Shown here piece after piece: positions 1 through 8,199 of a stretch of DNA of 64,000 nucleotides (positions within the stretch are counted from its first letter, which is position 1; each line of letters starts with the position of its first letter). A program made the position numbers and the translations under genes. Location: positions 3,883,772-3,947,771 of the forward strand of contig NZ_JAZHSH010000001.1 in NCBI RefSeq assembly GCF_040100845.1, in the 5' to 3' direction. This DNA is from Chengkuizengella sp. SCS-71B (GTDB lineage Bacteria > Bacillota > Bacilli > Paenibacillales > KCTC-33759). The notes beneath the pieces are model-generated. The model saw only the letters and a program-made list of their open reading frames with translations, was not told where the DNA came from and ran no database searches.

Positions 1-109
1 CTATAGAGGTGGGCGTCTGTACGCAAAATATTTTTGGATTAACAACAGTTATATGGATGTTTCTAACTTAAGGGGCGGAATGGCAAAATGGTCAGGCCCC
101 ATTTCTTAA
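1..109 (+). CDS. Rhodanese-like protein, 3' end only (partial at left edge)
   Basis: Reading from base 2, an open frame runs off the left edge and ends with TAA at 107-109. It encodes about 35 residues, including SNLRGGMAKWSGPIS at the C-terminus. NLxGGMxxWxGP is the typical last helix and turn of single-domain rhodaneses (thiosulfate or persulfide sulfurtransferases). The preceding YRGGR sits where the active-site loop CRxGxR is expected, so the catalytic Cys may be replaced by Tyr, or the copy may be decayed; this cannot be settled from the fragment. The context with a cupredoxin, a Rieske protein and CsoR/CstR-like palindromes fits a sulfur or copper stress locus. Confidence 0.55.
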   Translation, partial: YRGGRLYAKYFWINNSYMDVSNLRGGMAKWSGPIS

Positions 110-115
110 GAGGGG

Positions 116-193
116 AAAAAGTGCCTATCAGAGAGTTATTCTAATATTTCACTTTTTGGATAATCCGAAGAATGTTCTTCGTTAGGCACTTTT
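116..193. terminator. Bidirectional terminator-like inverted repeat
   Basis: AAAAGTGCCTA at 117-127 is perfectly complementary to TAGGCACTTTT at 183-193, with a loop of about 55 nt. It separates the convergent rhodanese fragment and cupredoxin genes and has A/T tracts on both outer sides. Confidence 0.5.
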
Positions 194-226
194 GAAGGAT
201 AAATACATACTTAACTTTATTCAAAC

Positions 227-841
227 TTATGATTCTACAATAAATTTACCAATCATACCTGCTTCTTTATGTCCAGGTACTGTACAAAAAAATTCAAATT
301 CACCAGTTTCTTTTGGGATGAACTTTATACTTACCGTTTGCCCAGCATTCGCGTTCATATGAATACTTTTCATCCCATCGTTTTTCTTTTCACCATGGCC
401 TTCATCAGCATAAACTTTTTGAATACTGAAAAAAGTATCTAAAAATGACTGTTCATCAGAATGCTCTGCCATTTCACTCATATAAGTAATCTCTACATCC
501 AATTCACTCTCAGTTAAATCATGAAAAATCTGACCTTCGTTCGTTAAAACTAATTCATATTCTTTTCCTACTTGTAAAGTTATCTTATCCGGGTCATATC
601 CCATTTCAAAAGCAGACACTTCAATGGTTAGATCTTCGGATTTTTCCATTTCAACTTGGTCTTGTTCTTCTGATTCTGGTCCTGATCCCTCATCGCCACT
701 AGTTTCATTATCATTACTATTCGTTTCCTCTTGCTCTTCATGTTGATTACCAGAATCGTTCTCTAAAGATTGTTCATCATTTGATGAACATCCAGCCAAA
801 ATAATAATAAATAGACCAAATATTACTAAATATTTTTTCAT
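227..841 (-). CDS. Cupredoxin-domain lipoprotein
   Basis: 204 residues. The N-terminus is a lipoprotein signal with lipobox LAGC (Cys about residue 18), followed by a long acidic Ser/Asn/Glu-rich linker (about 20-70) and a C-terminal cupredoxin fold. The type 1 copper ligands are visible: His in QIFHDL, then Cys-x4-His-x4-Met in FFCTVPGHKEAGMIGKF. It should sit on the outer face of the membrane and bind copper as an electron carrier or copper-handling protein. The RBS is AAGGGGAG, six bases before ATG. Upstream at 899-915 lies a CsoR/CstR-like palindrome, and the divergent gene encodes a Rieske protein, so the pair may form an extracytoplasmic redox module. The exact partner is not visible. 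Confidence 0.85.
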   Translation of the reverse strand: MKKYLVIFGLFIIILAGCSSNDEQSLENDSGNQHEEQEETNSNDNETSGDEGSGPESEEQDQVEMEKSEDLTIEVSAFEMGYDPDKITLQVGKEYELVLTNEGQIFHDLTESELDVEITYMSEMAEHSDEQSFLDTFFSIQKVYADEGHGEKKNDGMKSIHMNANAGQTVSIKFIPKETGEFEFFCTVPGHKEAGMIGKFIVES

Positions 842-898
842 AAAAAACTCCCCTTATTGTTACATAGTATTTCTAGCAATTTGACTTCGAATATAGGC

Positions 899-915
899 AT
901 ACCCCGTAAAGGTAT
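899..915. promoter_or_regulatory. CsoR/CstR-like operator candidate 1
   Basis: ATACCCCGTAAAGGTAT is a 17-bp site with ATACC and GGTAT arms. The spacing and C/G tract resemble Bacillus CsoR and staphylococcal CstR operators, as I recall them. It lies between the divergent cupredoxin and Rieske genes. The assignment is inference; no csoR gene is in the window. Confidence 0.4.
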
Positions 916-1083
916 ATCTCATTAAACTATATAGTATTTTCTTGAACAAATCCATCAAAAGTTTCCCCCAGATTTTGTATTTCCCCTAACATAACCTTGA
1001 ACCTTTTATAAAATAATTTCCGCAATTGCATGATTTCTTCATATTTTATTGCTAAGGTATTTTTAAAAAAAGGAGGATGTGAA

Positions 1084-1593
1084 ATGACCTCAAAACAAAG
1101 CCGACGTCAATTTCTTAAAAACACTGCCAAGGGAACTTTGGGTTTGATGGCCATGTCTACTGTTCCACTTACTATATCCGCCTGTAGTGATGCAGACAAT
1201 ATAAATACGAGTGCAATGGCTAACTTAGGACCTTTGGAAGAATTGAAAACGGGACCTTTCCCTAAAAAAGTAGATTATGTGGTAATGATTGAAGATGGAT
1301 GGGTTACCCAGGAACGAAGCGGATTTGTTTTCATTCAAATAAAAGAAGAAAATAATGAAATGATGATTATGTCTCCAATCTGTACACATCTCGGATGTAC
1401 AGCTTCATTTGCAAAAGAAGATCAAATAAAAAATGGAATAACTTTTTTCTGCCCATGTCACGGAGGAAAATATGATGAATATGGCGTTAATATTGGAGGG
1501 CCTCCTCCTAGGCCACTCGATCTCTTTCAACCATTTTTAAAAGATGGGAATGTTTATATTCCTGTATTAAGTCCAACCGAACGAAATGTATGA
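1084..1593 (+). CDS. Rieske [2Fe-2S] protein with Tat (lipoprotein-like) signal
   Basis: 169 residues from the ATG at 1084, chosen because AGGAGG at 1071-1076 lies seven bases upstream; a longer frame from 1030 has no RBS. The N-terminus has a twin-arginine motif, SRRQFLKN, a hydrophobic stretch and ISAC, which fits a lipobox, so it may be a Tat-exported lipoprotein. The Rieske cluster ligands are present as CTHLGC and CPCHGG (C-x-H and C-x2-H). It is small for a bc1/b6f subunit and no cytochrome b gene is nearby. It therefore resembles the detached Rieske subunits of arsenite-oxidase or other periplasmic redox enzymes. The divergent cupredoxin is a plausible electron partner. Confidence 0.85.
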   Translation: MTSKQSRRQFLKNTAKGTLGLMAMSTVPLTISACSDADNINTSAMANLGPLEELKTGPFPKKVDYVVMIEDGWVTQERSGFVFIQIKEENNEMMIMSPICTHLGCTASFAKEDQIKNGITFFCPCHGGKYDEYGVNIGGPPPRPLDLFQPFLKDGNVYIPVLSPTERNV

Positions 1594-1599
1594 TAGGAA

Positions 1600-1725
1600 A
1601 ATTTATTTATGATAAAAAATACACTTACAATAGAATTATAATAGTTAGGTGTAATCATCCTTCCTAACATTGCACCCATCATACCTCCCATGAAACCTGA
1701 TAAAATTCCATCTATATATGTTAAT
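1600..1725 (-). pseudogene. Possible remnant of a Gly/Met-rich membrane protein gene
   Basis: On the minus strand a frame without a start codon reads GILSGFMGGMMGAMLG and then a short hydrophobic run. A stop precedes it at about 1725-1727. The GGMMGAML pattern is typical of small membrane proteins found with copper or heavy-metal genes. There is no ATG and no RBS, and its end overlaps the Rieske gene antisense, so I read it as a decayed fragment. It could be chance. Confidence 0.25.
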
Positions 1726-1750
1726 TATGTATAATTTGGGGTTTTATACC

Positions 1751-1782
1751 TTGACATATACTATGCAGGGGTATAGTATAAT
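1751..1782 (+). promoter_or_regulatory. Promoter with embedded CsoR/CstR- or MerR-like palindrome
   Basis: TTGACA at 1751-1756 is a consensus -35. TAGTAT (17-bp spacer) or TATAAT at 1777-1782 (20-bp spacer) can serve as -10. Inside is ATACTATGCAGGGGTAT (1758-1774), which contains GGGGTAT like CsoR sites and also forms a perfect ATACTAT/ATAGTAT dyad. A dyad within a 20-bp spacer is also the layout of MerR-family promoters. It should drive the DUF1450 gene. Confidence 0.5.
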
Positions 1783-1879
1783 AAATATTAAAACTTTTTG
1801 ATTTTTTGTTTAAAACAATGCCTGAGTTGTGACATATTATAGAATTTTTTATGAGTCAATGAGAGGTGGTGAAATTACT

Positions 1880-2101
1880 TTGAAACCAGTTATTGAGTTT
1901 TGTAAAACAAATTTAGAGAATGGTGCACAAAAAGCTTTAGAAAACTTAAATAAAGATCCTAATTTAGATATTGAAGCGTACGACTGCCTAGAAAATTGCC
2001 CAGCTTGTGCCCAATCATTATACGCATTGGTAAACAAAGAAATAATCAAAGGGAATGATCCCGATGATCTAGTTGAAAATATATATAAACACTTAAACTA
2101 A
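1880..2101 (+). CDS. DUF1450 (YuzB-like) protein
   Basis: 73 residues if it starts at TTG 1880, which has AGGTGGTG at 1864-1871 eight bases upstream. ATG 1829 and ATG 1860 are in frame but lack a spaced RBS. The sequence KPVIEFC followed by YDCLENCPAC and ALVNKEIIKG matches the YuzB/DUF1450 family, small cytosolic proteins of unknown function with conserved cysteines. One Cys lies near the N-terminus and two more in C-x2-C, which suggests metal binding or redox activity (inference). It sits downstream of a palindromic promoter. Confidence 0.75.
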   Translation: MKPVIEFCKTNLENGAQKALENLNKDPNLDIEAYDCLENCPACAQSLYALVNKEIIKGNDPDDLVENIYKHLN

Positions 2102-2240
2102 CAACATAACTCTAGATTTTAGCAATATTCTTTTACCTTATAAAGTAAGTCATAATCAACCTTATTCTTTAAAAATAAAGGAGTAGGGTTATTTTTTTTA
2201 TTATATCAACCTTCAAATAATAATTGGGTATTAATTCATG

Positions 2241-2462
2241 TCATAATTTTTCCTTCAATCTATCATACTCTTCTACTGTTATTTCTCCTCTAGCTAGTCT
2301 TTCTTTTAAAATCTCAATATGGTGTTTCGAGCCGCGATTTCCATTAATATAGCTTTTCAATAAAAAGAAACCTAAAAAAAATAATGAACCCCAAAAAAGG
2401 AACATAGCTATCATCATGATTCCTCCTCCTTGAAAACCTGCACATTCATCAAACCAATGCAT
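2241..2462 (-). CDS. Small SHOCT-domain membrane protein
   Basis: 73 residues. There is one strong transmembrane segment (about 17-37), a short basic linker and then a SHOCT motif, LKERLARGEITVEEYDRLKE, at the C-terminus. SHOCT domains occur at the ends of many unrelated membrane proteins and are thought to mediate oligomerisation. The RBS AAAGGAGATG is eight to nine bases upstream of the ATG. It is the last gene after the sensor kinase and response regulator on the same strand, so it may be part of that transcription unit. Its specific role is unknown. Confidence 0.8.
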   Translation of the reverse strand: MHWFDECAGFQGGGIMMIAMFLFWGSLFFLGFFLLKSYINGNRGSKHHIEILKERLARGEITVEEYDRLKEKL

Positions 2463-2526
2463 TTAAGGCCATCTCCTTTCTATATTTTATTTTAACATTT
2501 AATTGTGCAGAATCTTTGGAGAGCGT

Positions 2527-3198
2527 TCATTCCCATTTGTACCCTATCCCCCATACCGTTTTTAAATGATCATCAATGGGAAAATTAACATTTCTACATT
2601 TTTCCCTAATATTTCTTAAGTGAGAATCTACTGTACGCCCTTCTATTTCTGAATTGAACCCCCATATTGTTTCGATTAACTTTTCACGACTGAAAACCGT
2701 TTTCTGATGTTTTAAAAGCAAACCTATCATTTCAAACTCTTTTGGTGTTAAAGAAATCACTTTATTTTTATAATTTAATTCATGTTTTTCTTCATCCCAT
2801 ATCAAACCTTTAAATTCAGTCTTCTGCATGTGATGTGTTCTTCTTAAAACAGCTTCAATACGTGCCAGCAAAACAGCTTCGTCAAAAGGTTTTGTAATGT
2901 AATCGTCCGCTCCAATTTTTAATCCTTTGACCATATCTGTACTTTGATCACGAGCAGACAACATAATAATCGGTACTTCTGAAAACTCACGTATCATTTT
3001 AGCTGTCTCCCAGCCGTCTAGTTCAGGCATCATAATATCAAGCAGCACCAAATCAAAAGACTCTCCTTCGAGTAAGTGAATCGCATCTTCCCCATTACCT
3101 GCTGTTTGACATTGAAATCCATTTGGCACTAAATATAATTTTAATAACTGTTGCATTCTCTTTTCATCATCCACAATTAATGCTTTCACCATTTTCAC
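2527..3198 (-). CDS. OmpR/PhoB-family response regulator
   Basis: 223 residues. The receiver domain (1-120) has the acidic pair Asp10-Asp11, the phosphoacceptor Asp54 in LLDIMMPE and the conserved Lys in ITKPFD. The C-terminal winged helix (about 130-223) contains LTPKEFEMIGLLLKH and ends GIGYKWE, typical of DNA-binding OmpR proteins. The start overlaps the stop of the upstream kinase by four bases (ATGA-type), so the two are translationally coupled. An alternative ATG lies two codons in. The target genes are unknown; the SHOCT protein downstream may be co-transcribed. Confidence 0.93.
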   Translation of the reverse strand: MKMVKALIVDDEKRMQQLLKLYLVPNGFQCQTAGNGEDAIHLLEGESFDLVLLDIMMPELDGWETAKMIREFSEVPIIMLSARDQSTDMVKGLKIGADDYITKPFDEAVLLARIEAVLRRTHHMQKTEFKGLIWDEEKHELNYKNKVISLTPKEFEMIGLLLKHQKTVFSREKLIETIWGFNSEIEGRTVDSHLRNIREKCRNVNFPIDDHLKTVWGIGYKWE

Positions 3199-4556
3199 AC
3201 CTCTTCTATTTTTAAGTAGATGGTAAAGGTTGTCCCTTTCTCTATTTCACTTTCAACTCCCACCTCTCCACCATGTCTTTCAATGATTTCTTTTGCAATG
3301 GTTAAACCTAATCCACTGCCTCCAGTAATACGTGAACGTGATTGATCTACTCGATATAAACGATCCCATATTCTTGATAAATCCTTTTCTGAAATACCCT
3401 CTCCTTCATCAGAGATCTGTATCTTGATTCTTTGGTATTCTTCTAGTACTCTAATTTTCACAGCAGTATTAGAAGAAGAGTATTTTAAAGCATTGTCTAA
3501 AAAGTTATGGATGACTTGTCCAAACCGTATCCGATCAATATACATATAAATATTCTTATCACAAAAAAGTTCCAATGAAATGGACTTTTCCACAAAGGCT
3601 GGTTTAAACAAAGAAACAATCTCTTGAAGAAATTCACAACAATTTACTCGTTCTTTTCGAATTATGAATTCATTTTGATCCATTTTTGCGAGGTCAAACA
3701 AATCTTCTACTAAACTTGTTACATTCTCTGCTTCTTCTTGGATAATGATAATAAATTCATCTCTTTCTTTCAGCGTAAGATTTGAGCGTTTTAGTACATC
3801 AGCATATCCTTTTAAATAAGTGAGCGGTGTCCGCAGTTCATGTGAAATACTAGATAAAAATTCTGTTCTTTCTTTTTTTAGTTTTTCTAAATCATCTGAC
3901 AGTTTTTGTATAGACCGAGAGAGATCGCCCAATTCATCTTCACGATAAGTATCTAACATTACATCACTTTTTCCATTACTAAGTTTTTCAGTTGCTTTTT
4001 TCATTTGAATTAAAGGAACTGTTATAAACTTAGATAAAAACAAAGTTATGATTATAGATATAGCAATGGCAAGCATCCCCACTATGATAAATTGCGTCGT
4101 CAGACTTCGAATCATCCCCCTAATAGGCTGTGTTTCTAAAAACATATACACATATCCTTTTATGCTCTCACCAATCTGTATAGGGTTTATAGTTGCTAAA
4201 AAGGGTTCACTCCTCCATCGAGATTCAATCATCACACCATGTTGGGGAAAATCAATAAAATCAATTGTTTTACTATTTTGAATGATGAGACTGATTTCAT
4301 CATTCACATCATTTGAGGCTTCTAATATTTCAAAATTTTCGTCTGCAATGACTACCATAGTTTCAGCTTCAGATTCCATAAGTGCTACATGTTTCATCGT
4401 GATTGAATCAAAATTTTTTTCCAAAACATTATGATGGCTTAATCCTCGAGCTAATAAGTTATCCGTTTCACTTTCAACTCTCTCACTAATGATAAAAAAA
4501 TAAAGGAAAAAGAAAAGCATGGACTCAATGAAGAATATAAAAATAAAAAACAACAT
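3195..4556 (-). CDS. Membrane sensor histidine kinase
   Basis: 453 residues from ATG. It has TM1 at the extreme N-terminus, an extracytoplasmic sensor region (about 28-155), TM2 (about 155-178), HAMP, HisKA with SSISHELRTPLTYLKG (phospho-His), then HATPase with NFLDNALKYS, ISDEGEGISEKD and GSGLGLTIAKE. It is the partner of the overlapping response regulator; the kinase-first order is less common than regulator-first. The start is odd: the frame continues upstream through KKLSFKLG, the usual basic N-terminus of such kinases, to TAG at 4596-4598 with AGGGG just after, but only CTG/ATC/ATA codons are available there. The true start may therefore be non-ATG and up to 12 codons earlier. Confidence 0.92.
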   Translation of the reverse strand: MLFFIFIFFIESMLFFFLYFFIISERVESETDNLLARGLSHHNVLEKNFDSITMKHVALMESEAETMVVIADENFEILEASNDVNDEISLIIQNSKTIDFIDFPQHGVMIESRWRSEPFLATINPIQIGESIKGYVYMFLETQPIRGMIRSLTTQFIIVGMLAIAISIIITLFLSKFITVPLIQMKKATEKLSNGKSDVMLDTYREDELGDLSRSIQKLSDDLEKLKKERTEFLSSISHELRTPLTYLKGYADVLKRSNLTLKERDEFIIIIQEEAENVTSLVEDLFDLAKMDQNEFIIRKERVNCCEFLQEIVSLFKPAFVEKSISLELFCDKNIYMYIDRIRFGQVIHNFLDNALKYSSSNTAVKIRVLEEYQRIKIQISDEGEGISEKDLSRIWDRLYRVDQSRSRITGGSGLGLTIAKEIIERHGGEVGVESEIEKGTTFTIYLKIEEV

Positions 4557-4717
4557 CCCAAGTTTAAAAGATAATTTTTTTATTCTGATCAGCCCCTATT
4601 TTCTCCATTTCTATAATTACTAATATTATTATAATATTTTGAAATGGATAAATGAAACTGCTCCTCAATCTAATTAATATATTAAACATAACTGATATAA
4701 TATGAATTCTATGATTC

Positions 4718-4769
4718 AAAAAATAAACCCAATAAATCAAGGACATCTGATCTATAGGGTTTATTTTTA
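4718..4769. terminator. Terminator-like hairpin after the ABC exporter genes
   Basis: AAAAATAAACCC (4719-4730) pairs with GGGTTTATTTTT (4757-4768). It lies 45 bases after the stop of the minus-strand permease gene and has T-rich flanks on both strands. Confidence 0.55.
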
Positions 4770-4813
4770 AGTTTCGTATTCTATTTACTTACATGTATAA
4801 ATCCTTCTAAACC

Positions 4814-6124
4814 CTACACCTTAAAAGCCTTCATTGCTTTACGCAATTCTTTAATTGAAGGTCGTTTGCCATACATCAAAACACCTGTGCGATAAATTTT
4901 AGCAGATAACCAGCCTCCACCTAATATTGTTGCAAGTAATATACCCAAGGATAACCAAATCTCCCATAATGCAGGTTCTCCGAGACCAATGCGTAGTGTC
5001 ATCACAAACGGAGTGAAAAAGGGAATAAAAGAAGACCAAACAACAAGTGCTGAATCAGGTATATTGATGCTGAATATAGCAATATAAAAACCAGCTAATG
5101 AAATAAATGTCATTGGCATGATCGCTTGACCTAAATCCTCCGTTCGGCTTACGATAGAGCCTATAGCTGCAAATAATGTAGAATATAAAAAGAAACCCAT
5201 GAAGTACAACAATATCGAATAAACGAAAATCGGTAAGATCAAAGTCAAATCTACACTACTCATATCTAAATTAATCTGTTCAAACACTTCTGCATTATGA
5301 GGTAACAGTATATTCACTACTAACACGGTAACAAATATTAAAATTTGACTCATACTTACAATAAACATTCCAATAATTTTGCCAAACATTTGTGTTAAGG
5401 AAGGAACGGAGGTGACTAAAATTTCCATCACTCGAGAACTTTTTTCTGTCGTAATTTCAGTTGCTATTAATTGACCTGAAACGATAATACCCATAAAAAG
5501 AAGAATGATTACAGCATACGATATAAATAGAGAAATTTTCTCTTCAGATTCATTTTTCCCCTCTGTTTGTGTTCCTCCTTGGGTATCAGTTATATCTGTT
5601 AATTCCACACTTTCAAAGGAAACAGGAGCAAGCAGTATATTTTGCTCATCACTAGACAAACCCAATTCTTTAGCTACGATATCCGTCTTTAATAATTTAA
5701 AAACATTCTGGAATTCATTTTGAAGATTAAATCCTAAAGATGTCAGTGAAGTATAAACTACGACTGGAAAACCATCCACTTCCTCGTCTTTTAGTTGAAG
5801 ATACCCTTCTATTTCACCTGCTTCCAACTTATCCATTGCCATTTGTTCGTTTTCTTCAACTGTCTCTTTTTTTGCAAGAAGTACAATCTCAACATCTGCA
5901 TCTTCTTGTGTTTGAAAATACTTTTGAACACTATTAGCTATTCCTGAATCATCTTCTATAAAACCAATCTTTGCAGGTTCATCAGAAGAAAACACGGTGA
6001 TTATGTAAGGAACATTCAAAGCTATACACATGATTAGAGCTATAATGAGTGTAGTAATGATAAATGCTTTTGTTTTAAGTTTATTTCGAATTGTGAACCC
6101 TGCTACTGTAAACAATTTATTCAT
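4814..6124 (-). CDS. ABC-2 type permease (NatB/YhaP-like exporter)
   Basis: 436 residues from the ATG at 6124, which has GGAGGTGAGG just upstream; a longer frame from 6139 lacks an RBS. The N-terminus is TM1 (NKLKTKAFIITTLIIALI...), followed by a large extracytoplasmic loop (about 45-190) and then five or six transmembrane segments (about 205-415). This is the ABC-2 membrane-protein layout of NatB and YhaP. It overlaps the end of the ATPase gene by eight bases, so the pair is one operon. NatAB-type systems export Na+, and YhaQP-like paralogues are less characterised, so the substrate is not assigned. Confidence 0.88.
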   Translation of the reverse strand: MNKLFTVAGFTIRNKLKTKAFIITTLIIALIMCIALNVPYIITVFSSDEPAKIGFIEDDSGIANSVQKYFQTQEDADVEIVLLAKKETVEENEQMAMDKLEAGEIEGYLQLKDEEVDGFPVVVYTSLTSLGFNLQNEFQNVFKLLKTDIVAKELGLSSDEQNILLAPVSFESVELTDITDTQGGTQTEGKNESEEKISLFISYAVIILLFMGIIVSGQLIATEITTEKSSRVMEILVTSVPSLTQMFGKIIGMFIVSMSQILIFVTVLVVNILLPHNAEVFEQINLDMSSVDLTLILPIFVYSILLYFMGFFLYSTLFAAIGSIVSRTEDLGQAIMPMTFISLAGFYIAIFSINIPDSALVVWSSFIPFFTPFVMTLRIGLGEPALWEIWLSLGILLATILGGGWLSAKIYRTGVLMYGKRPSIKELRKAMKAFKV

Positions 6125-7022
6125 TTCCCTCACCTCCAACCACTTTTATGAAAATTTCATTTAATGTTGGTTCTAAAATTTCAAAGCGGGAAACCGTGCT
6201 CTGATCCATAGCTAATTTTAAAATATTCTGTGCTTCTTTCACTTCAGAAATGTTGATTTCGTAACCATAGGACTGTTTCTGAATGGACTTTACACCTGCT
6301 ATAGACTGAAGACCTGAAATCTCATTTTCAACACCTAAAATTACTCTTTCTCTTGGAAAAGTAGATTTAATTTTTTTAATGTTTCCTTTTAGTACCGTTT
6401 TAGAACGATCTAATATTGAAATATTACTGCATAATTCCTCTACATGTTCCATTCGATGTGTGGAAAAAAGGATACAGGTACCATTATCTCTTAAGTCCTT
6501 AACCGCTCCTTTCAGAAGCTCAACATTCACAGGATCAAGTCCACTAAATGCCTCATCTAATACTAAAATTTCAGGATCATGAATAACAGAAGCAATGAAT
6601 TGAATTTTTTGCTGATTTCCTTTTGAAAGCTCCTCCACTTTTTTATTGTAATACTCCGTCACTTCAAAACGCTCAAGCCAATCCTTCAAGTTTTTATCTG
6701 CTTGTTTTTTTGAGTAACCTCTTAACTGAGCCAAGTATAGCAACTGATCATTAACTTTTACTTTAGGGTATAATCCTCTTTCTTCCGGTAGATAACCAAG
6801 TTTACTAGTTAGCTCTTCTGTAAAAGCTTTTCCGTTATATAATATCTGACCTTCATCTGGATATATCAATCCAAGCACCATACGCATCGTTGTTGTTTTA
6901 CCAGCGCCATTCGCACCTAATAAACCATAAATTTCTCCTCTTGATACCGACAAATCTAAATGATCTACCGCAGTTTTATCTACAAATTGTTTCGTAACCT
7001 GATCCAACTTTAAAGTTGTCAT
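6117..7022 (-). CDS. ABC transporter ATP-binding protein (NatA/YhaQ-like)
   Basis: 301 residues from the ATG at 7022 with RBS AAAGGAG seven bases upstream; the longer frame to 7049 is not needed. Walker A is GANGAGKTTT, the signature is LSKGNQQKIQF, Walker B is ILVLDEAFSGLDP and the switch His is in STHRMEH. A C-terminal domain of about 80 residues follows, as in NatA and other DRA-family ATPases. It energises the permease encoded by the overlapping next gene. Confidence 0.92.
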   Translation of the reverse strand: MTTLKLDQVTKQFVDKTAVDHLDLSVSRGEIYGLLGANGAGKTTTMRMVLGLIYPDEGQILYNGKAFTEELTSKLGYLPEERGLYPKVKVNDQLLYLAQLRGYSKKQADKNLKDWLERFEVTEYYNKKVEELSKGNQQKIQFIASVIHDPEILVLDEAFSGLDPVNVELLKGAVKDLRDNGTCILFSTHRMEHVEELCSNISILDRSKTVLKGNIKKIKSTFPRERVILGVENEISGLQSIAGVKSIQKQSYGYEINISEVKEAQNILKLAMDQSTVSRFEILEPTLNEIFIKVVGGEGNE

Positions 7023-7082
7023 AACAAAACTCCTTTCTAATAGTGACAACCTAATTCCATATTATCATATGAGAAAAATATA

Positions 7083-7118
7083 AAAAAACGACCAAGAGAT
7101 ATTCTCCTAATCGTTTTT
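7083..7118. terminator. Bidirectional terminator downstream of ctaG
   Basis: AAAAACGA near 7084-7091 pairs with TCGTTTTT at 7111-7118, with an inner GAGA/TCTC pairing. It lies after the ctaG stop, upstream of the ABC ATPase gene. Confidence 0.5.
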
Positions 7119-7165
7119 ACGTAAAATCCAAATTATGGTTTCACTAGTTTTTCAAATTTCTTAGA

Positions 7166-8083
7166 TCAAATACGTTGACCATGTTTATTTAACAAACGGT
7201 CCATTTTTTCTTTTTCAGGATCATTCCTTTTCTCTTTATCATACCATTGACGGAATGTATAAAGTAAAAATCCACCATACGAAAACTCCTGAATCAGCTT
7301 CATTATGACACCACCAAGCTGCTGATCTTCAACAGGTTTCGTAAAAGCAAAAGCTTGAGGTCCTGAGAATAAATTTAATATTTCTGTTGAACTAGCAGGG
7401 AAACAATACCCTAGTGCTTGAGCCCAAATCATAGGATCATTAAACGAACCATACAACGGTGTGCGTGAAAATATAATAAGTGCACAAGCTGGGGTAAGCA
7501 AAGCTCCATTTAAAAAGATATATCCCATCTTTTTAACACCCCATATTTTATCCATTTCAGGAACTGGACATACAATTGGCCACCACATCATCATAGCAGC
7601 AACAAACAGAAGAATGTAATAAGCAGTATGCACATTATAATGGATCATCACAAAATCATGAACCATCGGAATATGATAAATTGAAAAGGCCACATTGAAA
7701 AACAGTACAGTAAAAATCGGATGAAGTATAAAGGTACCTTTTTTAATCCACTTCAGATTGAAAAATGCTCTGAGAAACCATACTGGTAATCCTAAAATAA
7801 GAAACGGTGGTGCAACCATGTATACAACGGACATTCCAATCATATGTCCTGTAAATGTTAAGTGCGCTAATAAATCCAATGGTCCTCCATGTGAAAGATA
7901 CACAAGAAATAAACCAAATAAAAATGAAACTTTTTGGATTAACTTTACTGGTTCTGAATCTTTAAAACGATCTCTACCAGGACCCACTAACCATAAATAC
8001 AAAGTTGCTATAAACAAGATGAACATAAGAAACAGTGGACTCCAAACCGCGTTAAAACCAAATTGCTCGACTAAACCAAACAT
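7166..8083 (-). CDS. ctaG: Cytochrome c oxidase assembly factor CtaG (caa3_CtaG family)
   Basis: 305 residues from the ATG at 8083 (RBS AAAGGGATG). About seven transmembrane helices are visible. The pattern matches caa3_CtaG proteins: GGPLDLLAHLTFTGHMIGMS early, MVAPPFLILGLP, and conserved His in FSIYHIPMVHDFVMIHYNVH. In Bacillus CtaG is needed for formation of active caa3 oxidase and is thought to act in CuB insertion. It is unrelated in sequence to the Cox11-type CtaG. It follows ctaF with a terminator hairpin between them, so it is expressed by readthrough or from its own promoter. Confidence 0.93.
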   Translation of the reverse strand: MFGLVEQFGFNAVWSPLFLMFILFIATLYLWLVGPGRDRFKDSEPVKLIQKVSFLFGLFLVYLSHGGPLDLLAHLTFTGHMIGMSVVYMVAPPFLILGLPVWFLRAFFNLKWIKKGTFILHPIFTVLFFNVAFSIYHIPMVHDFVMIHYNVHTAYYILLFVAAMMMWWPIVCPVPEMDKIWGVKKMGYIFLNGALLTPACALIIFSRTPLYGSFNDPMIWAQALGYCFPASSTEILNLFSGPQAFAFTKPVEDQQLGGVIMKLIQEFSYGGFLLYTFRQWYDKEKRNDPEKEKMDRLLNKHGQRI

Positions 8084-8154
8084 AAAGCATCCCTTTCTTT
8101 TACTTTTCATAATCCATATTTTACATTAAATAGTGAATATATGCTTTCCACTTT

Positions 8155-8186
8155 TAAAAAAAGGAGCAAATCTTAAATTTGCTCCT
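8155..8186 (-). terminator. Rho-independent terminator after ctaCDEF
   Basis: On the minus strand AGGAGCAAA/TTTGCTCCT form a 9-bp stem (8162-8170 with 8178-8186), followed by seven T. It lies 14 bases after the ctaF stop and before ctaG. Confidence 0.85.
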
Positions 8187-8199
8187 AATTGTCTTCCTT

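Noticed and set aside
4564..4746. 60-codon minus-strand ORF upstream of the sensor kinase
   Set aside because: No RBS or family similarity; it overlaps the terminator hairpin at 4718-4769.
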